Below are positions 25,154-38,215 of a stretch of 48,271 bases of DNA, piece by piece. The stretch's first letter is position 1. The number at the start of each line of letters is the position of its first letter. The DNA is taken from positions 1 to 48,271 of the forward strand of contig NW_022205048.1 of the NCBI RefSeq assembly GCF_008831285.2, written 5' to 3'. Under the pieces are notes generated by a model. That model was not told the origin of the DNA. It saw only the letters and a program-made list of their open reading frames with translations, and did not search any database. This stretch comes from Nymphaea colorata. Taxonomy: Eukaryota; Streptophyta; Magnoliopsida; Nymphaeales; Nymphaeaceae. A program made the position numbers and the translations under genes.

Positions 25154-25203
25154 CATTCATTTGTATCCATACGCACACTAAATCACTCGTCTCAATACGA
25201 GTG
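25154..25203. repeat. Small 37 bp inversion with a 7 bp stem-loop (alpha7)
   Basis: Positions 25154-25190 read as a reversed fragment of the GTATGGATACAAATG part of a monomer. Its end, CACTCGT (25184-25190), pairs with ACGAGTG (25197-25203) around the loop CTCAAT. Units 6, 7, 10, 14 and 15 have the loop CTCAT instead. Confidence 0.82.
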
Positions 25204-25368
25204 AGATTTAAGTGATTCATTTGATCACGCATACTTAATTGAATGTGCTTAACTTGTTGTTACGTCTATATTAAATGATTTAGTATATTGAAATCATAGG
25301 TTTGTATGGAAATGAATGAGATTTGAGTGATTCATTTGGTGTCTTGTAGGTAACCTAATATGTTTCAC

Positions 25369-25477
25369 TTGTTATTACATATATTTGATCACATATATTT
25401 AATTGAGAGATTAAATGATTCATTTTCACTTGTTATTACATATATTTGATCAATATATTTAATTGAGTGTGCGTAGC
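25369..25477 (+). repeat. Delta module, copy in block 3 (61 + 48 bp)
   Basis: Third paralogue, with GATCACATATATTTAATTGA and AATGATTCATTTTCAC, so the possible internal stem is weaker than in block 2. It is followed by beta10, which closes the HOR. Confidence 0.8.
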
Positions 25478-25592
25478 CATTTGTTACATACGTATAGAAT
25501 GACTTAGTGGCTTGAAATAAGAAGTTCGTTTGGAAATGAATGAGAGTCAGGTCATTAAGTTGGTCCCTTACAGTTAATCTAGTGTATTTCAC

Positions 25593-28500
25593 TTGTTATT
25601 ACATCTATAATGAATGATTTAAATGATTGAAATCGCAAGTTCATATGGATACAAATGGGATCTATGCATTACTTTGAATGCGTGTAATTAGTCCGATGAG
25701 TTGAATTTGTTGTTACATCTATAGTGAACGATCTAAAGGATTGAAATCACGCGTTCGTACCAATACAAGTGAGATTTAAATGATTCATATGATCATGCAT
25801 GCTTAATTGAATGTGTTTAACTTGTTGTTACATCTATATTAAATGATTTAGTAGATCGAAATCACAAGTTTGTATGAAAATGAATGAGATTCGAGTGATT
25901 CATTTGGTGTCTTATGGTTTACCTAATGTGTTTCACTAGTTGTTACATTTATAATGATTCTTAATACGGATGTCCTTAACAAGTGATTCATTTGGTGTCA
26001 TATAGTTAACCTAATGTGTTTCACTTGTAATTTAATTGAATGTGCTTAACAAGTGAATTAGGTTAACAATAGGGCACCAAATGAATCACTCAAATCTCAT
26101 TCATTTTCATGCAAGCCTGTGATTTCAATCTACTAAATCATTTAACATGGATATAACAATAAGTCAAGTACATTCAATAAAGTATGCGTGATCATATGAA
26201 TCACTTAAATCTGACTCGTATTGGTACGACTATAGTGCACGATCTAAAGGATTGAAATTACAAGTTCGTATCAATACAAGTGCGATTTAAGTGATTCAAA
26301 TGATCACACATACTTAATTGAATGTGCTTAACTTATTGTTACATCCATGTTGCTTGATTAAGTGAACTGAAATCACAAGTTTGTATGAAAATGAATGTGA
26401 TTCGAGTGATTCATTTGGTGTCTTATAGTTAACCTAACGTGTTTCACATGTTATTACATCCATGATCAATGATTTAAATAATTAAAACTCACAAGTTTAT
26501 ATGGATATAAAGGAGACCTATGCATTAGTTTGATCCTTTCTAGTTTGTACGATAAGTTGAACATGTTGTTACATCTATAGTGATCGATGCACAAGTTCAC
26601 ATCAATACGAGTGGGATTTAAGTGATTCAATTGATCACGCATATTTAATTGAATGTACTTAACTTGTTGTTACGTTTATATTAAATGATTTAGTAAATTC
26701 AAATCATAGGTTTATATGAAAATGAATGGGATTCGAGTGATTCATTTGGTGTCTTACAGGTAACTTAATGTGTTTCACTTGTTATTACATACATTTGATC
26801 ACTTATGTTTAATCGAGAGATTATGTGATTCATTTTTACTTGTTCTTACATACATTTGATAACTTATATTTAATTGAATGTGCGTAACCATTTGTTACAT
26901 ACGTATAGAATGACTTAGTGGCTTGAAAAAAGAAGTCCGTTTGGAAATGAATGAGAGTCAAGTCACTATATTGGTCCCTTATAGTTAATCTAATGTATTT
27001 CACTTGTTATTACATCTATAATGAATGATTTAAATGGTTGAAATCACAAGTTTATATGGATACAAATGGTTGAAGTCACTATATTTGTACACGTGTAGTT
27101 AGTCCGATGAGTTGAATTTGTTGTTACATCTATAGGGAACGTTCTAAAGGATTGAAATCACATGTTCGTACGAATACAAGTGAGATTTAAGTGATTCATA
27201 TAATCATGCATACTTAATTGAATGTGTTTAACTTGTTGTTACGTCTATAATAAATGATTTAGTAGATTGAAATCACAAGTTTGTGCGAAAATGAATGAGA
27301 TTCGAGTGATTCATTTGGTGTCTTGTAGTTAACCTATTGTGTTTCACTTGTTATTACATCTTTGATCAATGATTTAAATGATTAAAACTTACAAGTTTGT
27401 ATGGATATAAAGGAGACCTATGCATTAGTTTGATCCCTTGTAGTTAGTTCAATAAGTTGAACTAGTTCTTACATCTATGGTGATCGATGTAAGGAATTGA
27501 AATCACAAGTTCGTATCAATACGAGTGGGATTTAAGTGATTCATTTTATCACACATACGTAATTGAATGTGCTTAACTTGTTGTTACGTCTATATTAAAT
27601 GATTTAGTAGATTAAAATCATAGGTTTGTATGAAAATGAATGATATTGGAGTGATTCATTTGGTGTCTTGTAAGTAACCTAATGTGTTTCACTTGTTATT
27701 ACATATATTTGATCACTTATATTTAATTGAGAGATTAAGTGATTCATTTTCACTTGTTATTACATATAATTGATCACTTGTATTTAATTGAATGTGCGTG
27801 ACCATTTCTTACTTACGTATAGAATGACCTAGTGGCTTTGATACCAGAAGTTCGTTTGGAATACATATATAATGAATGATTTAAATGATTGAAATCACAT
27901 GTTCATGTGGATACAAACGCGTGTAGTTAGTCCGATGAGTTGAATTTATTGTTACAACTATAGTGCACGATCTAAATGATTGAAATCACAAGTTCGTATC
28001 AATACAAGTGCGATTTAAGTGATTCAAATGATCACACATACTTAATTGAATGTGCTTAACTTGTTGTTACATCCATATTGCTAGATTAAGTGAATTCAAA
28101 TCACAAGTTTGTGTGAAAATAAATGAGATTTGAGTGATTCATTTGGTGTCTTATAATTAACCTAATGTGTTTCACTCGTTATGACATCTATGATCAACGA
28201 TTTAAACGATAAAAACTCACAAGTTTATATGGATGTAAAGGAGACCTATGGATTAGTTTAGTTTGATCCCTTGTAGTTTGTTCAATAAGTTGAACATGTT
28301 GTTACATCTCATTCATTTGTATCCATACGCACACTAAATCACTCGTCTCAATACGAGTGAGATTTAAGTGATTCATTTGATCACGCATACTTAATTGAAT
28401 GTGCTTAACTTGTTGTTACGTCTATATTAAATGATTTAGTATATTGAAATCATAGGTTTGTATGGAAATGAATGAGATTTGAGTGATTCATTTGGTGTCT

Positions 28501-28748
28501 TGTAGGTAACCTAATATGTTTCACTTGTTATTACATATATTTGATCACATATATTTAATTGAGAGATTAAATGATTCATTTTCACTTGTTATTACATATA
28601 TTTGATCAATATATTTAATTGAGTGTGCGTAGCCATTTGTTACATACGTATAGAATGACTTAGTGGCTTGAAATAAGAAGTTCGTTTGGAAATGAATGAG
28701 AGTCAGGTCATTAAGTTGGTCCCTTACAGTTAATCTAGTGTATTTCAC
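25593..28748 (+). repeat. HOR unit 9 (3,156 bp)
   Basis: Canonical unit with the 6-nt loop variant near 28347 and the inverted segment at 26047-26230. I saw no difference from the reference unit by eye. Confidence 0.97.
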
Positions 28749-31700
28749 TTGTTATTACATCTATAATGAATGATTTAAATGATTGAAATCGCAAGTTCAT
28801 ATGGATACAAATGGGATCTATGCATTACTTTGAATGCGTGTAATTAGTCCGATGAGTTGAATTTGTTGTTACATCTATAGTGAACGATCTAAAGGATTGA
28901 AATCACGCGTTCGTACCAATACAAGTGAGATTTAAATGATTCATATGATCATGCATGCTTAATTGAATGTGTTTAACTTGTTGTTACATCTATATTAAAT
29001 GATTTAGTAGATCGAAATCACAAGTTTGTATGAAAATGAATGAGATTCGAGTGATTCATTTGGTGTCTTATGGTTTACCTAATGTGTTTCACTAGTTGTT
29101 ACATTTATAATGATTCTTAATACGGATGTCCTTAACAAGTGATTCATTTGGTGTCATATAGTTAACCTAATGTGTTTCACTTGTAATTTAATTGAATGTG
29201 CTTAACAAGTGAATTAGGTTAACAATAGGGCACCAAATGAATCACTCAAATCTCATTCATTTTCATGCAAGCCTGTGATTTCAATCTACTAAATCATTTA
29301 ACATGGATATAACAATAAGTCAAGTACATTCAATAAAGTATGCGTGATCATATGAATCACTTAAATCTGACTCGTATTGGTACGACTATAGTGCACGATC
29401 TAAAGGATTGAAATTACAAGTTCGTATCAATACAAGTGCGATTTAAGTGATTCAAATGATCACACATACTTAATTGAATGTGCTTAACTTATTGTTACAT
29501 CCATGTTGCTTGATTAAGTGAACTGAAATCACAAGTTTGTATGAAAATGAATGTGATTCGAGTGATTCATTTGGTGTCTTATAGTTAACCTAACGTGTTT
29601 CACATGTTATTACATCCATGATCAATGATTTAAATAATTAAAACTCACAAGTTTATATGGATATAAAGGAGACCTATGCATTAGTTTGATCCTTTCTAGT
29701 TTGTACGATAAGTTGAACATGTTGTTACATCTATAGTGATCGATGCACAAGTTCACATCAATACGAGTGGGATTTAAGTGATTCAATTGATCACGCATAT
29801 TTAATTGAATGTACTTAACTTGTTGTTACGTTTATATTAAATGATTTAGTAAATTCAAATCATAGGTTTATATGAAAATGAATGGGATTCGAGTGATTCA
29901 TTTGGTGTCTTACAGGTAACTTAATGTGTTTCACTTGTTATTACATACATTTGATCACTTATGTTTAATCGAGAGATTATGTGATTCATTTTTACTTGTT
30001 CTTACATACATTTGATAACTTATATTTAATTGAATGTGCGTAACCATTTGTTACATACGTATAGAATGACTTAGTGGCTTGAAAAAAGAAGTCCGTTTGG
30101 AAATGAATGAGAGTCAAGTCACTATATTGGTCCCTTATAGTTAATCTAATGTATTTCACTTGTTATTACATCTATAATGAATGATTTAAATGGTTGAAAT
30201 CACAAGTTTATATGGATACAAATGGTTGAAGTCACTATATTTGTACACGTGTAGTTAGTCCGATGAGTTGAATTTGTTGTTACATCTATAGGGAACGTTC
30301 TAAAGGATTGAAATCACATGTTCGTACGAATACAAGTGAGATTTAAGTGATTCATATAATCATGCATACTTAATTGAATGTGTTTAACTTGTTGTTACGT
30401 CTATAATAAATGATTTAGTAGATTGAAATCACAAGTTTGTGCGAAAATGAATGAGATTCGAGTGATTCATTTGGTGTCTTGTAGTTAACCTATTGTGTTT
30501 CACTTGTTATTACATCTTTGATCAATGATTTAAATGATTAAAACTTACAAGTTTGTATGGATATAAAGGAGACCTATGCATTAGTTTGATCCCTTGTAGT
30601 TAGTTCAATAAGTTGAACTAGTTCTTACATCTATGGTGATCGATGTAAGGAATTGAAATCACAAGTTCGTATCAATACGAGTGGGATTTAAGTGATTCAT
30701 TTTATCACACATACGTAATTGAATGTGCTTAACTTGTTGTTACGTCTATATTAAATGATTTAGTAGATTAAAATCATAGGTTTGTATGAAAATGAATGAT
30801 ATTGGAGTGATTCATTTGGTGTCTTGTAAGTAACCTAATGTGTTTCACTTGTTATTACATATATTTGATCACTTATATTTAATTGAGAGATTAAGTGATT
30901 CATTTTCACTTGTTATTACATATAATTGATCACTTGTATTTAATTGAATGTGCGTGACCATTTCTTACTTACGTATAGAATGACCTAGTGGCTTTGATAC
31001 CAGAAGTTCGTTTGGAATACATATATAATGAATGATTTAAATGATTGAAATCACATGTTCATGTGGATACAAACGCGTGTAGTTAGTCCGATGAGTTGAA
31101 TTTATTGTTACAACTATAGTGCACGATCTAAATGATTGAAATCACAAGTTCGTATCAATACAAGTGCGATTTAAGTGATTCAAATGATCACACATACTTA
31201 ATTGAATGTGCTTAACTTGTTGTTACATCCATATTGCTAGATTAAGTGAATTCAAATCACAAGTTTGTGTGAAAATAAATGAGATTTGAGTGATTCATTT
31301 GGTGTCTTATAATTAACCTAATGTGTTTCACTCGTTATGACATCTATGATCAACGATTTAAACGATAAAAACTCACAAGTTTATATGGATGTAAAGGAGA
31401 CCTATGGATTAGTTTAGTTTGATCCCTTGTAGTTTGTTCAATAAGTTGAACATGTTGTTACATCTCATTCATTTGTATCCATACGCACACTAAATCACTC
31501 GTCTCATACGAGTGAGATTTAAGTGATTCATTTGATCACGCATACTTAATTGAATGTGCTTAACTTGTTGTTACGTCTATATTAAATGATTTAGTATATT
31601 GAAATCATAGGTTTGTATGGAAATGAATGAGATTTGAGTGATTCATTTGGTGTCTTGTAGGTAACCTAATATGTTTCACTTGTTATTACATATATTTGAT

Positions 31701-31903
31701 CACATATATTTAATTGAGAGATTAAATGATTCATTTTCACTTGTTATTACATATATTTGATCAATATATTTAATTGAGTGTGCGTAGCCATTTGTTACAT
31801 ACGTATAGAATGACTTAGTGGCTTGAAATAAGAAGTTCGTTTGGAAATGAATGAGAGTCAGGTCATTAAGTTGGTCCCTTACAGTTAATCTAGTGTATTT
31901 CAC
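28749..31903 (+). repeat. HOR unit 10 (3,155 bp)
   Basis: Canonical unit with the 5-nt loop variant near 31503 and the inverted segment at 29203-29386. Confidence 0.97.
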
Positions 31904-34900
31904 TTGTTATTACATCTATAATGAATGATTTAAATGATTGAAATCGCAAGTTCATATGGATACAAATGGGATCTATGCATTACTTTGAATGCGTGTAATT
32001 AGTCCGATGAGTTGAATTTGTTGTTACATCTATAGTGAACGATCTAAAGGATTGAAATCACGCGTTCGTACCAATACAAGTGAGATTTAAATGATTCATA
32101 TGATCATGCATGCTTAATTGAATGTGTTTAACTTGTTGTTACATCTATATTAAATGATTTAGTAGATCGAAATCACAAGTTTGTATGAAAATGAATGAGA
32201 TTCGAGTGATTCATTTGGTGTCTTATGGTTTACCTAATGTGTTTCACTAGTTGTTACATTTATAATGATTCTTAATACGGATGTCCTTAACAAGTGATTC
32301 ATTTGGTGTCATATAGTTAACCTAATGTGTTTCACTTGTAATTTAATTGAATGTGCTTAACAAGTGAATTAGGTTAACAATAGGGCACCAAATGAATCAC
32401 TCAAATCTCATTCATTTTCATGCAAGCCTGTGATTTCAATCTACTAAATCATTTAACATGGATATAACAATAAGTCAAGTACATTCAATAAAGTATGCGT
32501 GATCATATGAATCACTTAAATCTGACTCGTATTGGTACGACTATAGTGCACGATCTAAAGGATTGAAATTACAAGTTCGTATCAATACAAGTGCGATTTA
32601 AGTGATTCAAATGATCACACATACTTAATTGAATGTGCTTAACTTATTGTTACATCCATGTTGCTTGATTAAGTGAACTGAAATCACAAGTTTGTATGAA
32701 AATGAATGTGATTCGAGTGATTCATTTGGTGTCTTATAGTTAACCTAACGTGTTTCACATGTTATTACATCCATGATCAATGATTTAAATAATTAAAACT
32801 CACAAGTTTATATGGATATAAAGGAGACCTATGCATTAGTTTGATCCTTTCTAGTTTGTACGATAAGTTGAACATGTTGTTACATCTATAGTGATCGATG
32901 CACAAGTTCACATCAATACGAGTGGGATTTAAGTGATTCAATTGATCACGCATATTTAATTGAATGTACTTAACTTGTTGTTACGTTTATATTAAATGAT
33001 TTAGTAAATTCAAATCATAGGTTTATATGAAAATGAATGGGATTCGAGTGATTCATTTGGTGTCTTACAGGTAACTTAATGTGTTTCACTTGTTATTACA
33101 TACATTTGATCACTTATGTTTAATCGAGAGATTATGTGATTCATTTTTACTTGTTCTTACATACATTTGATAACTTATATTTAATTGAATGTGCGTAACC
33201 ATTTGTTACATACGTATAGAATGACTTAGTGGCTTGAAAAAAGAAGTCCGTTTGGAAATGAATGAGAGTCAAGTCACTATATTGGTCCCTTATAGTTAAT
33301 CTAATGTATTTCACTTGTTATTACATCTATAATGAATGATTTAAATGGTTGAAATCACAAGTTTATATGGATACAAATGGTTGAAGTCACTATATTTGTA
33401 CACGTGTAGTTAGTCCGATGAGTTGAATTTGTTGTTACATCTATAGGGAACGTTCTAAAGGATTGAAATCACATGTTCGTACGAATACAAGTGAGATTTA
33501 AGTGATTCATATAATCATGCATACTTAATTGAATGTGTTTAACTTGTTGTTACGTCTATAATAAATGATTTAGTAGATTGAAATCACAAGTTTGTGCGAA
33601 AATGAATGAGATTCGAGTGATTCATTTGGTGTCTTGTAGTTAACCTATTGTGTTTCACTTGTTATTACATCTTTGATCAATGATTTAAATGATTAAAACT
33701 TACAAGTTTGTATGGATATAAAGGAGACCTATGCATTAGTTTGATCCCTTGTAGTTAGTTCAATAAGTTGAACTAGTTCTTACATCTATGGTGATCGATG
33801 TAAGGAATTGAAATCACAAGTTCGTATCAATACGAGTGGGATTTAAGTGATTCATTTTATCACACATACGTAATTGAATGTGCTTAACTTGTTGTTACGT
33901 CTATATTAAATGATTTAGTAGATTAAAATCATAGGTTTGTATGAAAATGAATGATATTGGAGTGATTCATTTGGTGTCTTGTAAGTAACCTAATGTGTTT
34001 CACTTGTTATTACATATATTTGATCACTTATATTTAATTGAGAGATTAAGTGATTCATTTTCACTTGTTATTACATATAATTGATCACTTGTATTTAATT
34101 GAATGTGCGTGACCATTTCTTACTTACGTATAGAATGACCTAGTGGCTTTGATACCAGAAGTTCGTTTGGAATACATATATAATGAATGATTTAAATGAT
34201 TGAAATCACATGTTCATGTGGATACAAACGCGTGTAGTTAGTCCGATGAGTTGAATTTATTGTTACAACTATAGTGCACGATCTAAATGATTGAAATCAC
34301 AAGTTCGTATCAATACAAGTGCGATTTAAGTGATTCAAATGATCACACATACTTAATTGAATGTGCTTAACTTGTTGTTACATCCATATTGCTAGATTAA
34401 GTGAATTCAAATCACAAGTTTGTGTGAAAATAAATGAGATTTGAGTGATTCATTTGGTGTCTTATAATTAACCTAATGTGTTTCACTCGTTATGACATCT
34501 ATGATCAACGATTTAAACGATAAAAACTCACAAGTTTATATGGATGTAAAGGAGACCTATGGATTAGTTTAGTTTGATCCCTTGTAGTTTGTTCAATAAG
34601 TTGAACATGTTGTTACATCTCATTCATTTGTATCCATACGCACACTAAATCACTCGTCTCAATACGAGTGAGATTTAAGTGATTCATTTGATCACGCATA
34701 CTTAATTGAATGTGCTTAACTTGTTGTTACGTCTATATTAAATGATTTAGTATATTGAAATCATAGGTTTGTATGGAAATGAATGAGATTTGAGTGATTC
34801 ATTTGGTGTCTTGTAGGTAACCTAATATGTTTCACTTGTTATTACATATATTTGATCACATATATTTAATTGAGAGATTAAATGATTCATTTTCACTTGT

Positions 34901-35059
34901 TATTACATATATTTGATCAATATATTTAATTGAGTGTGCGTAGCCATTTGTTACATACGTATAGAATGACTTAGTGGCTTGAAATAAGAAGTTCGTTTGG
35001 AAATGAATGAGAGTCAGGTCATTAAGTTGGTCCCTTACAGTTAATCTAGTGTATTTCAC
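31904..35059 (+). repeat. HOR unit 11 (3,156 bp)
   Basis: Canonical unit with the 6-nt loop variant near 34658 and the inverted segment at 32358-32541. Confidence 0.97.
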
Positions 35060-38000
35060 TTGTTATTACATCTATAATGAATGATTTAAATGATTGAAAT
35101 CGCAAGTTCATATGGATACAAATGGGATCTATGCATTACTTTGAATGCGTGTAATTAGTCCGATGAGTTGAATTTGTTGTTACATCTATAGTGAACGATC
35201 TAAAGGATTGAAATCACGCGTTCGTACCAATACAAGTGAGATTTAAATGATTCATATGATCATGCATGCTTAATTGAATGTGTTTAACTTGTTGTTACAT
35301 CTATATTAAATGATTTAGTAGATCGAAATCACAAGTTTGTATGAAAATGAATGAGATTCGAGTGATTCATTTGGTGTCTTATGGTTTACCTAATGTGTTT
35401 CACTAGTTGTTACATTTATAATGATTCTTAATACGGATGTCCTTAACAAGTGATTCATTTGGTGTCATATAGTTAACCTAATGTGTTTCACTTGTAATTT
35501 AATTGAATGTGCTTAACAAGTGAATTAGGTTAACAATAGGGCACCAAATGAATCACTCAAATCTCATTCATTTTCATGCAAGCCTGTGATTTCAATCTAC
35601 TAAATCATTTAACATGGATATAACAATAAGTCAAGTACATTCAATAAAGTATGCGTGATCATATGAATCACTTAAATCTGACTCGTATTGGTACGACTAT
35701 AGTGCACGATCTAAAGGATTGAAATTACAAGTTCGTATCAATACAAGTGCGATTTAAGTGATTCAAATGATCACACATACTTAATTGAATGTGCTTAACT
35801 TATTGTTACATCCATGTTGCTTGATTAAGTGAACTGAAATCACAAGTTTGTATGAAAATGAATGTGATTCGAGTGATTCATTTGGTGTCTTATAGTTAAC
35901 CTAACGTGTTTCACATGTTATTACATCCATGATCAATGATTTAAATAATTAAAACTCACAAGTTTATATGGATATAAAGGAGACCTATGCATTAGTTTGA
36001 TCCTTTCTAGTTTGTACGATAAGTTGAACATGTTGTTACATCTATAGTGATCGATGCACAAGTTCACATCAATACGAGTGGGATTTAAGTGATTCAATTG
36101 ATCACGCATATTTAATTGAATGTACTTAACTTGTTGTTACGTTTATATTAAATGATTTAGTAAATTCAAATCATAGGTTTATATGAAAATGAATGGGATT
36201 CGAGTGATTCATTTGGTGTCTTACAGGTAACTTAATGTGTTTCACTTGTTATTACATACATTTGATCACTTATGTTTAATCGAGAGATTATGTGATTCAT
36301 TTTTACTTGTTCTTACATACATTTGATAACTTATATTTAATTGAATGTGCGTAACCATTTGTTACATACGTATAGAATGACTTAGTGGCTTGAAAAAAGA
36401 AGTCCGTTTGGAAATGAATGAGAGTCAAGTCACTATATTGGTCCCTTATAGTTAATCTAATGTATTTCACTTGTTATTACATCTATAATGAATGATTTAA
36501 ATGGTTGAAATCACAAGTTTATATGGATACAAATGGTTGAAGTCACTATATTTGTACACGTGTAGTTAGTCCGATGAGTTGAATTTGTTGTTACATCTAT
36601 AGGGAACGTTCTAAAGGATTGAAATCACATGTTCGTACGAATACAAGTGAGATTTAAGTGATTCATATAATCATGCATACTTAATTGAATGTGTTTAACT
36701 TGTTGTTACGTCTATAATAAATGATTTAGTAGATTGAAATCACAAGTTTGTGCGAAAATGAATGAGATTCGAGTGATTCATTTGGTGTCTTGTAGTTAAC
36801 CTATTGTGTTTCACTTGTTATTACATCTTTGATCAATGATTTAAATGATTAAAACTTACAAGTTTGTATGGATATAAAGGAGACCTATGCATTAGTTTGA
36901 TCCCTTGTAGTTAGTTCAATAAGTTGAACTAGTTCTTACATCTATGGTGATCGATGTAAGGAATTGAAATCACAAGTTCGTATCAATACGAGTGGGATTT
37001 AAGTGATTCATTTTATCACACATACGTAATTGAATGTGCTTAACTTGTTGTTACGTCTATATTAAATGATTTAGTAGATTAAAATCATAGGTTTGTATGA
37101 AAATGAATGATATTGGAGTGATTCATTTGGTGTCTTGTAAGTAACCTAATGTGTTTCACTTGTTATTACATATATTTGATCACTTATATTTAATTGAGAG
37201 ATTAAGTGATTCATTTTCACTTGTTATTACATATAATTGATCACTTGTATTTAATTGAATGTGCGTGACCATTTCTTACTTACGTATAGAATGACCTAGT
37301 GGCTTTGATACCAGAAGTTCGTTTGGAATACATATATAATGAATGATTTAAATGATTGAAATCACATGTTCATGTGGATACAAACGCGTGTAGTTAGTCC
37401 GATGAGTTGAATTTATTGTTACAACTATAGTGCACGATCTAAATGATTGAAATCACAAGTTCGTATCAATACAAGTGCGATTTAAGTGATTCAAATGATC
37501 ACACATACTTAATTGAATGTGCTTAACTTGTTGTTACATCCATATTGCTAGATTAAGTGAATTCAAATCACAAGTTTGTGTGAAAATAAATGAGATTTGA
37601 GTGATTCATTTGGTGTCTTATAATTAACCTAATGTGTTTCACTCGTTATGACATCTATGATCAACGATTTAAACGATAAAAACTCACAAGTTTATATGGA
37701 TGTAAAGGAGACCTATGGATTAGTTTAGTTTGATCCCTTGTAGTTTGTTCAATAAGTTGAACATGTTGTTACATCTCATTCATTTGTATCCATACGCACA
37801 CTAAATCACTCGTCTCAATACGAGTGAGATTTAAGTGATTCATTTGATCACGCATACTTAATTGAATGTGCTTAACTTGTTGTTACGTCTATATTAAATG
37901 ATTTAGTATATTGAAATCATAGGTTTGTATGGAAATGAATGAGATTTGAGTGATTCATTTGGTGTCTTGTAGGTAACCTAATATGTTTCACTTGTTATTA

Positions 38001-38215
38001 CATATATTTGATCACATATATTTAATTGAGAGATTAAATGATTCATTTTCACTTGTTATTACATATATTTGATCAATATATTTAATTGAGTGTGCGTAGC
38101 CATTTGTTACATACGTATAGAATGACTTAGTGGCTTGAAATAAGAAGTTCGTTTGGAAATGAATGAGAGTCAGGTCATTAAGTTGGTCCCTTACAGTTAA
38201 TCTAGTGTATTTCAC
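35060..38215 (+). repeat. HOR unit 12 (3,156 bp)
   Basis: Canonical unit with the 6-nt loop variant near 37814 and the inverted segment at 35514-35697. It directly precedes the shortened unit. Confidence 0.97.

Larger units (their letters stand above)
22437..25592 (+). repeat. HOR unit 8, reference copy (3,156 bp)
   Basis: Used here as the reference because it has the modal length and the 6-nt loop. The order is gamma1, alpha1, beta1, chimeric spacer, inverted beta-alpha, alpha2 (5'-truncated), beta2, gamma2, alpha3, beta3, delta, beta4, gamma4, alpha4, beta5, gamma5, alpha5, beta6, delta, beta7 (truncated), gamma6 (truncated), alpha6, beta8, gamma7, alpha7 (with small inversion), beta9, delta, beta10. 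The next gamma1 starts at 25593. Confidence 0.97.
24709..25592 (+). repeat. Block 3 of the reference HOR (884 bp)
   Basis: Subunits: truncated gamma6 24709-24789, alpha6 24790-24904, beta8 24905-25019, gamma7 25020-25139 (120 bp, with a short TAGTT duplication), alpha7 25140-25253 (carrying the 37 bp inversion), beta9 25254-25368, delta 25369-25477, beta10 25478-25592. The order mirrors block 2, so the two are paralogous duplicates. Confidence 0.88.

Noticed and set aside
25521-25540. TTCGTTTGGAAATGAA in beta10 resembles a CENP-B box.
   Set aside because: The core pattern needs TTCG, four bases, A, two bases, then CGGG. Here the A position is G and CGGG is absent, so the match is partial and probably chance.
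25389-25592. A minus-strand open frame of 67 codons recurs in nearly every unit (for example 2405-2608, 15924-16127, 19078-19281, 45721-45924; an 85-codon version at 12719-12976).
   Set aside because: It starts with GTG and its only ATG is the last codon before the stop. It spans the delta and beta10 repeat modules, and its conservation follows from the whole unit being homogenised. It is broken in units 2 and 3 by small indels.
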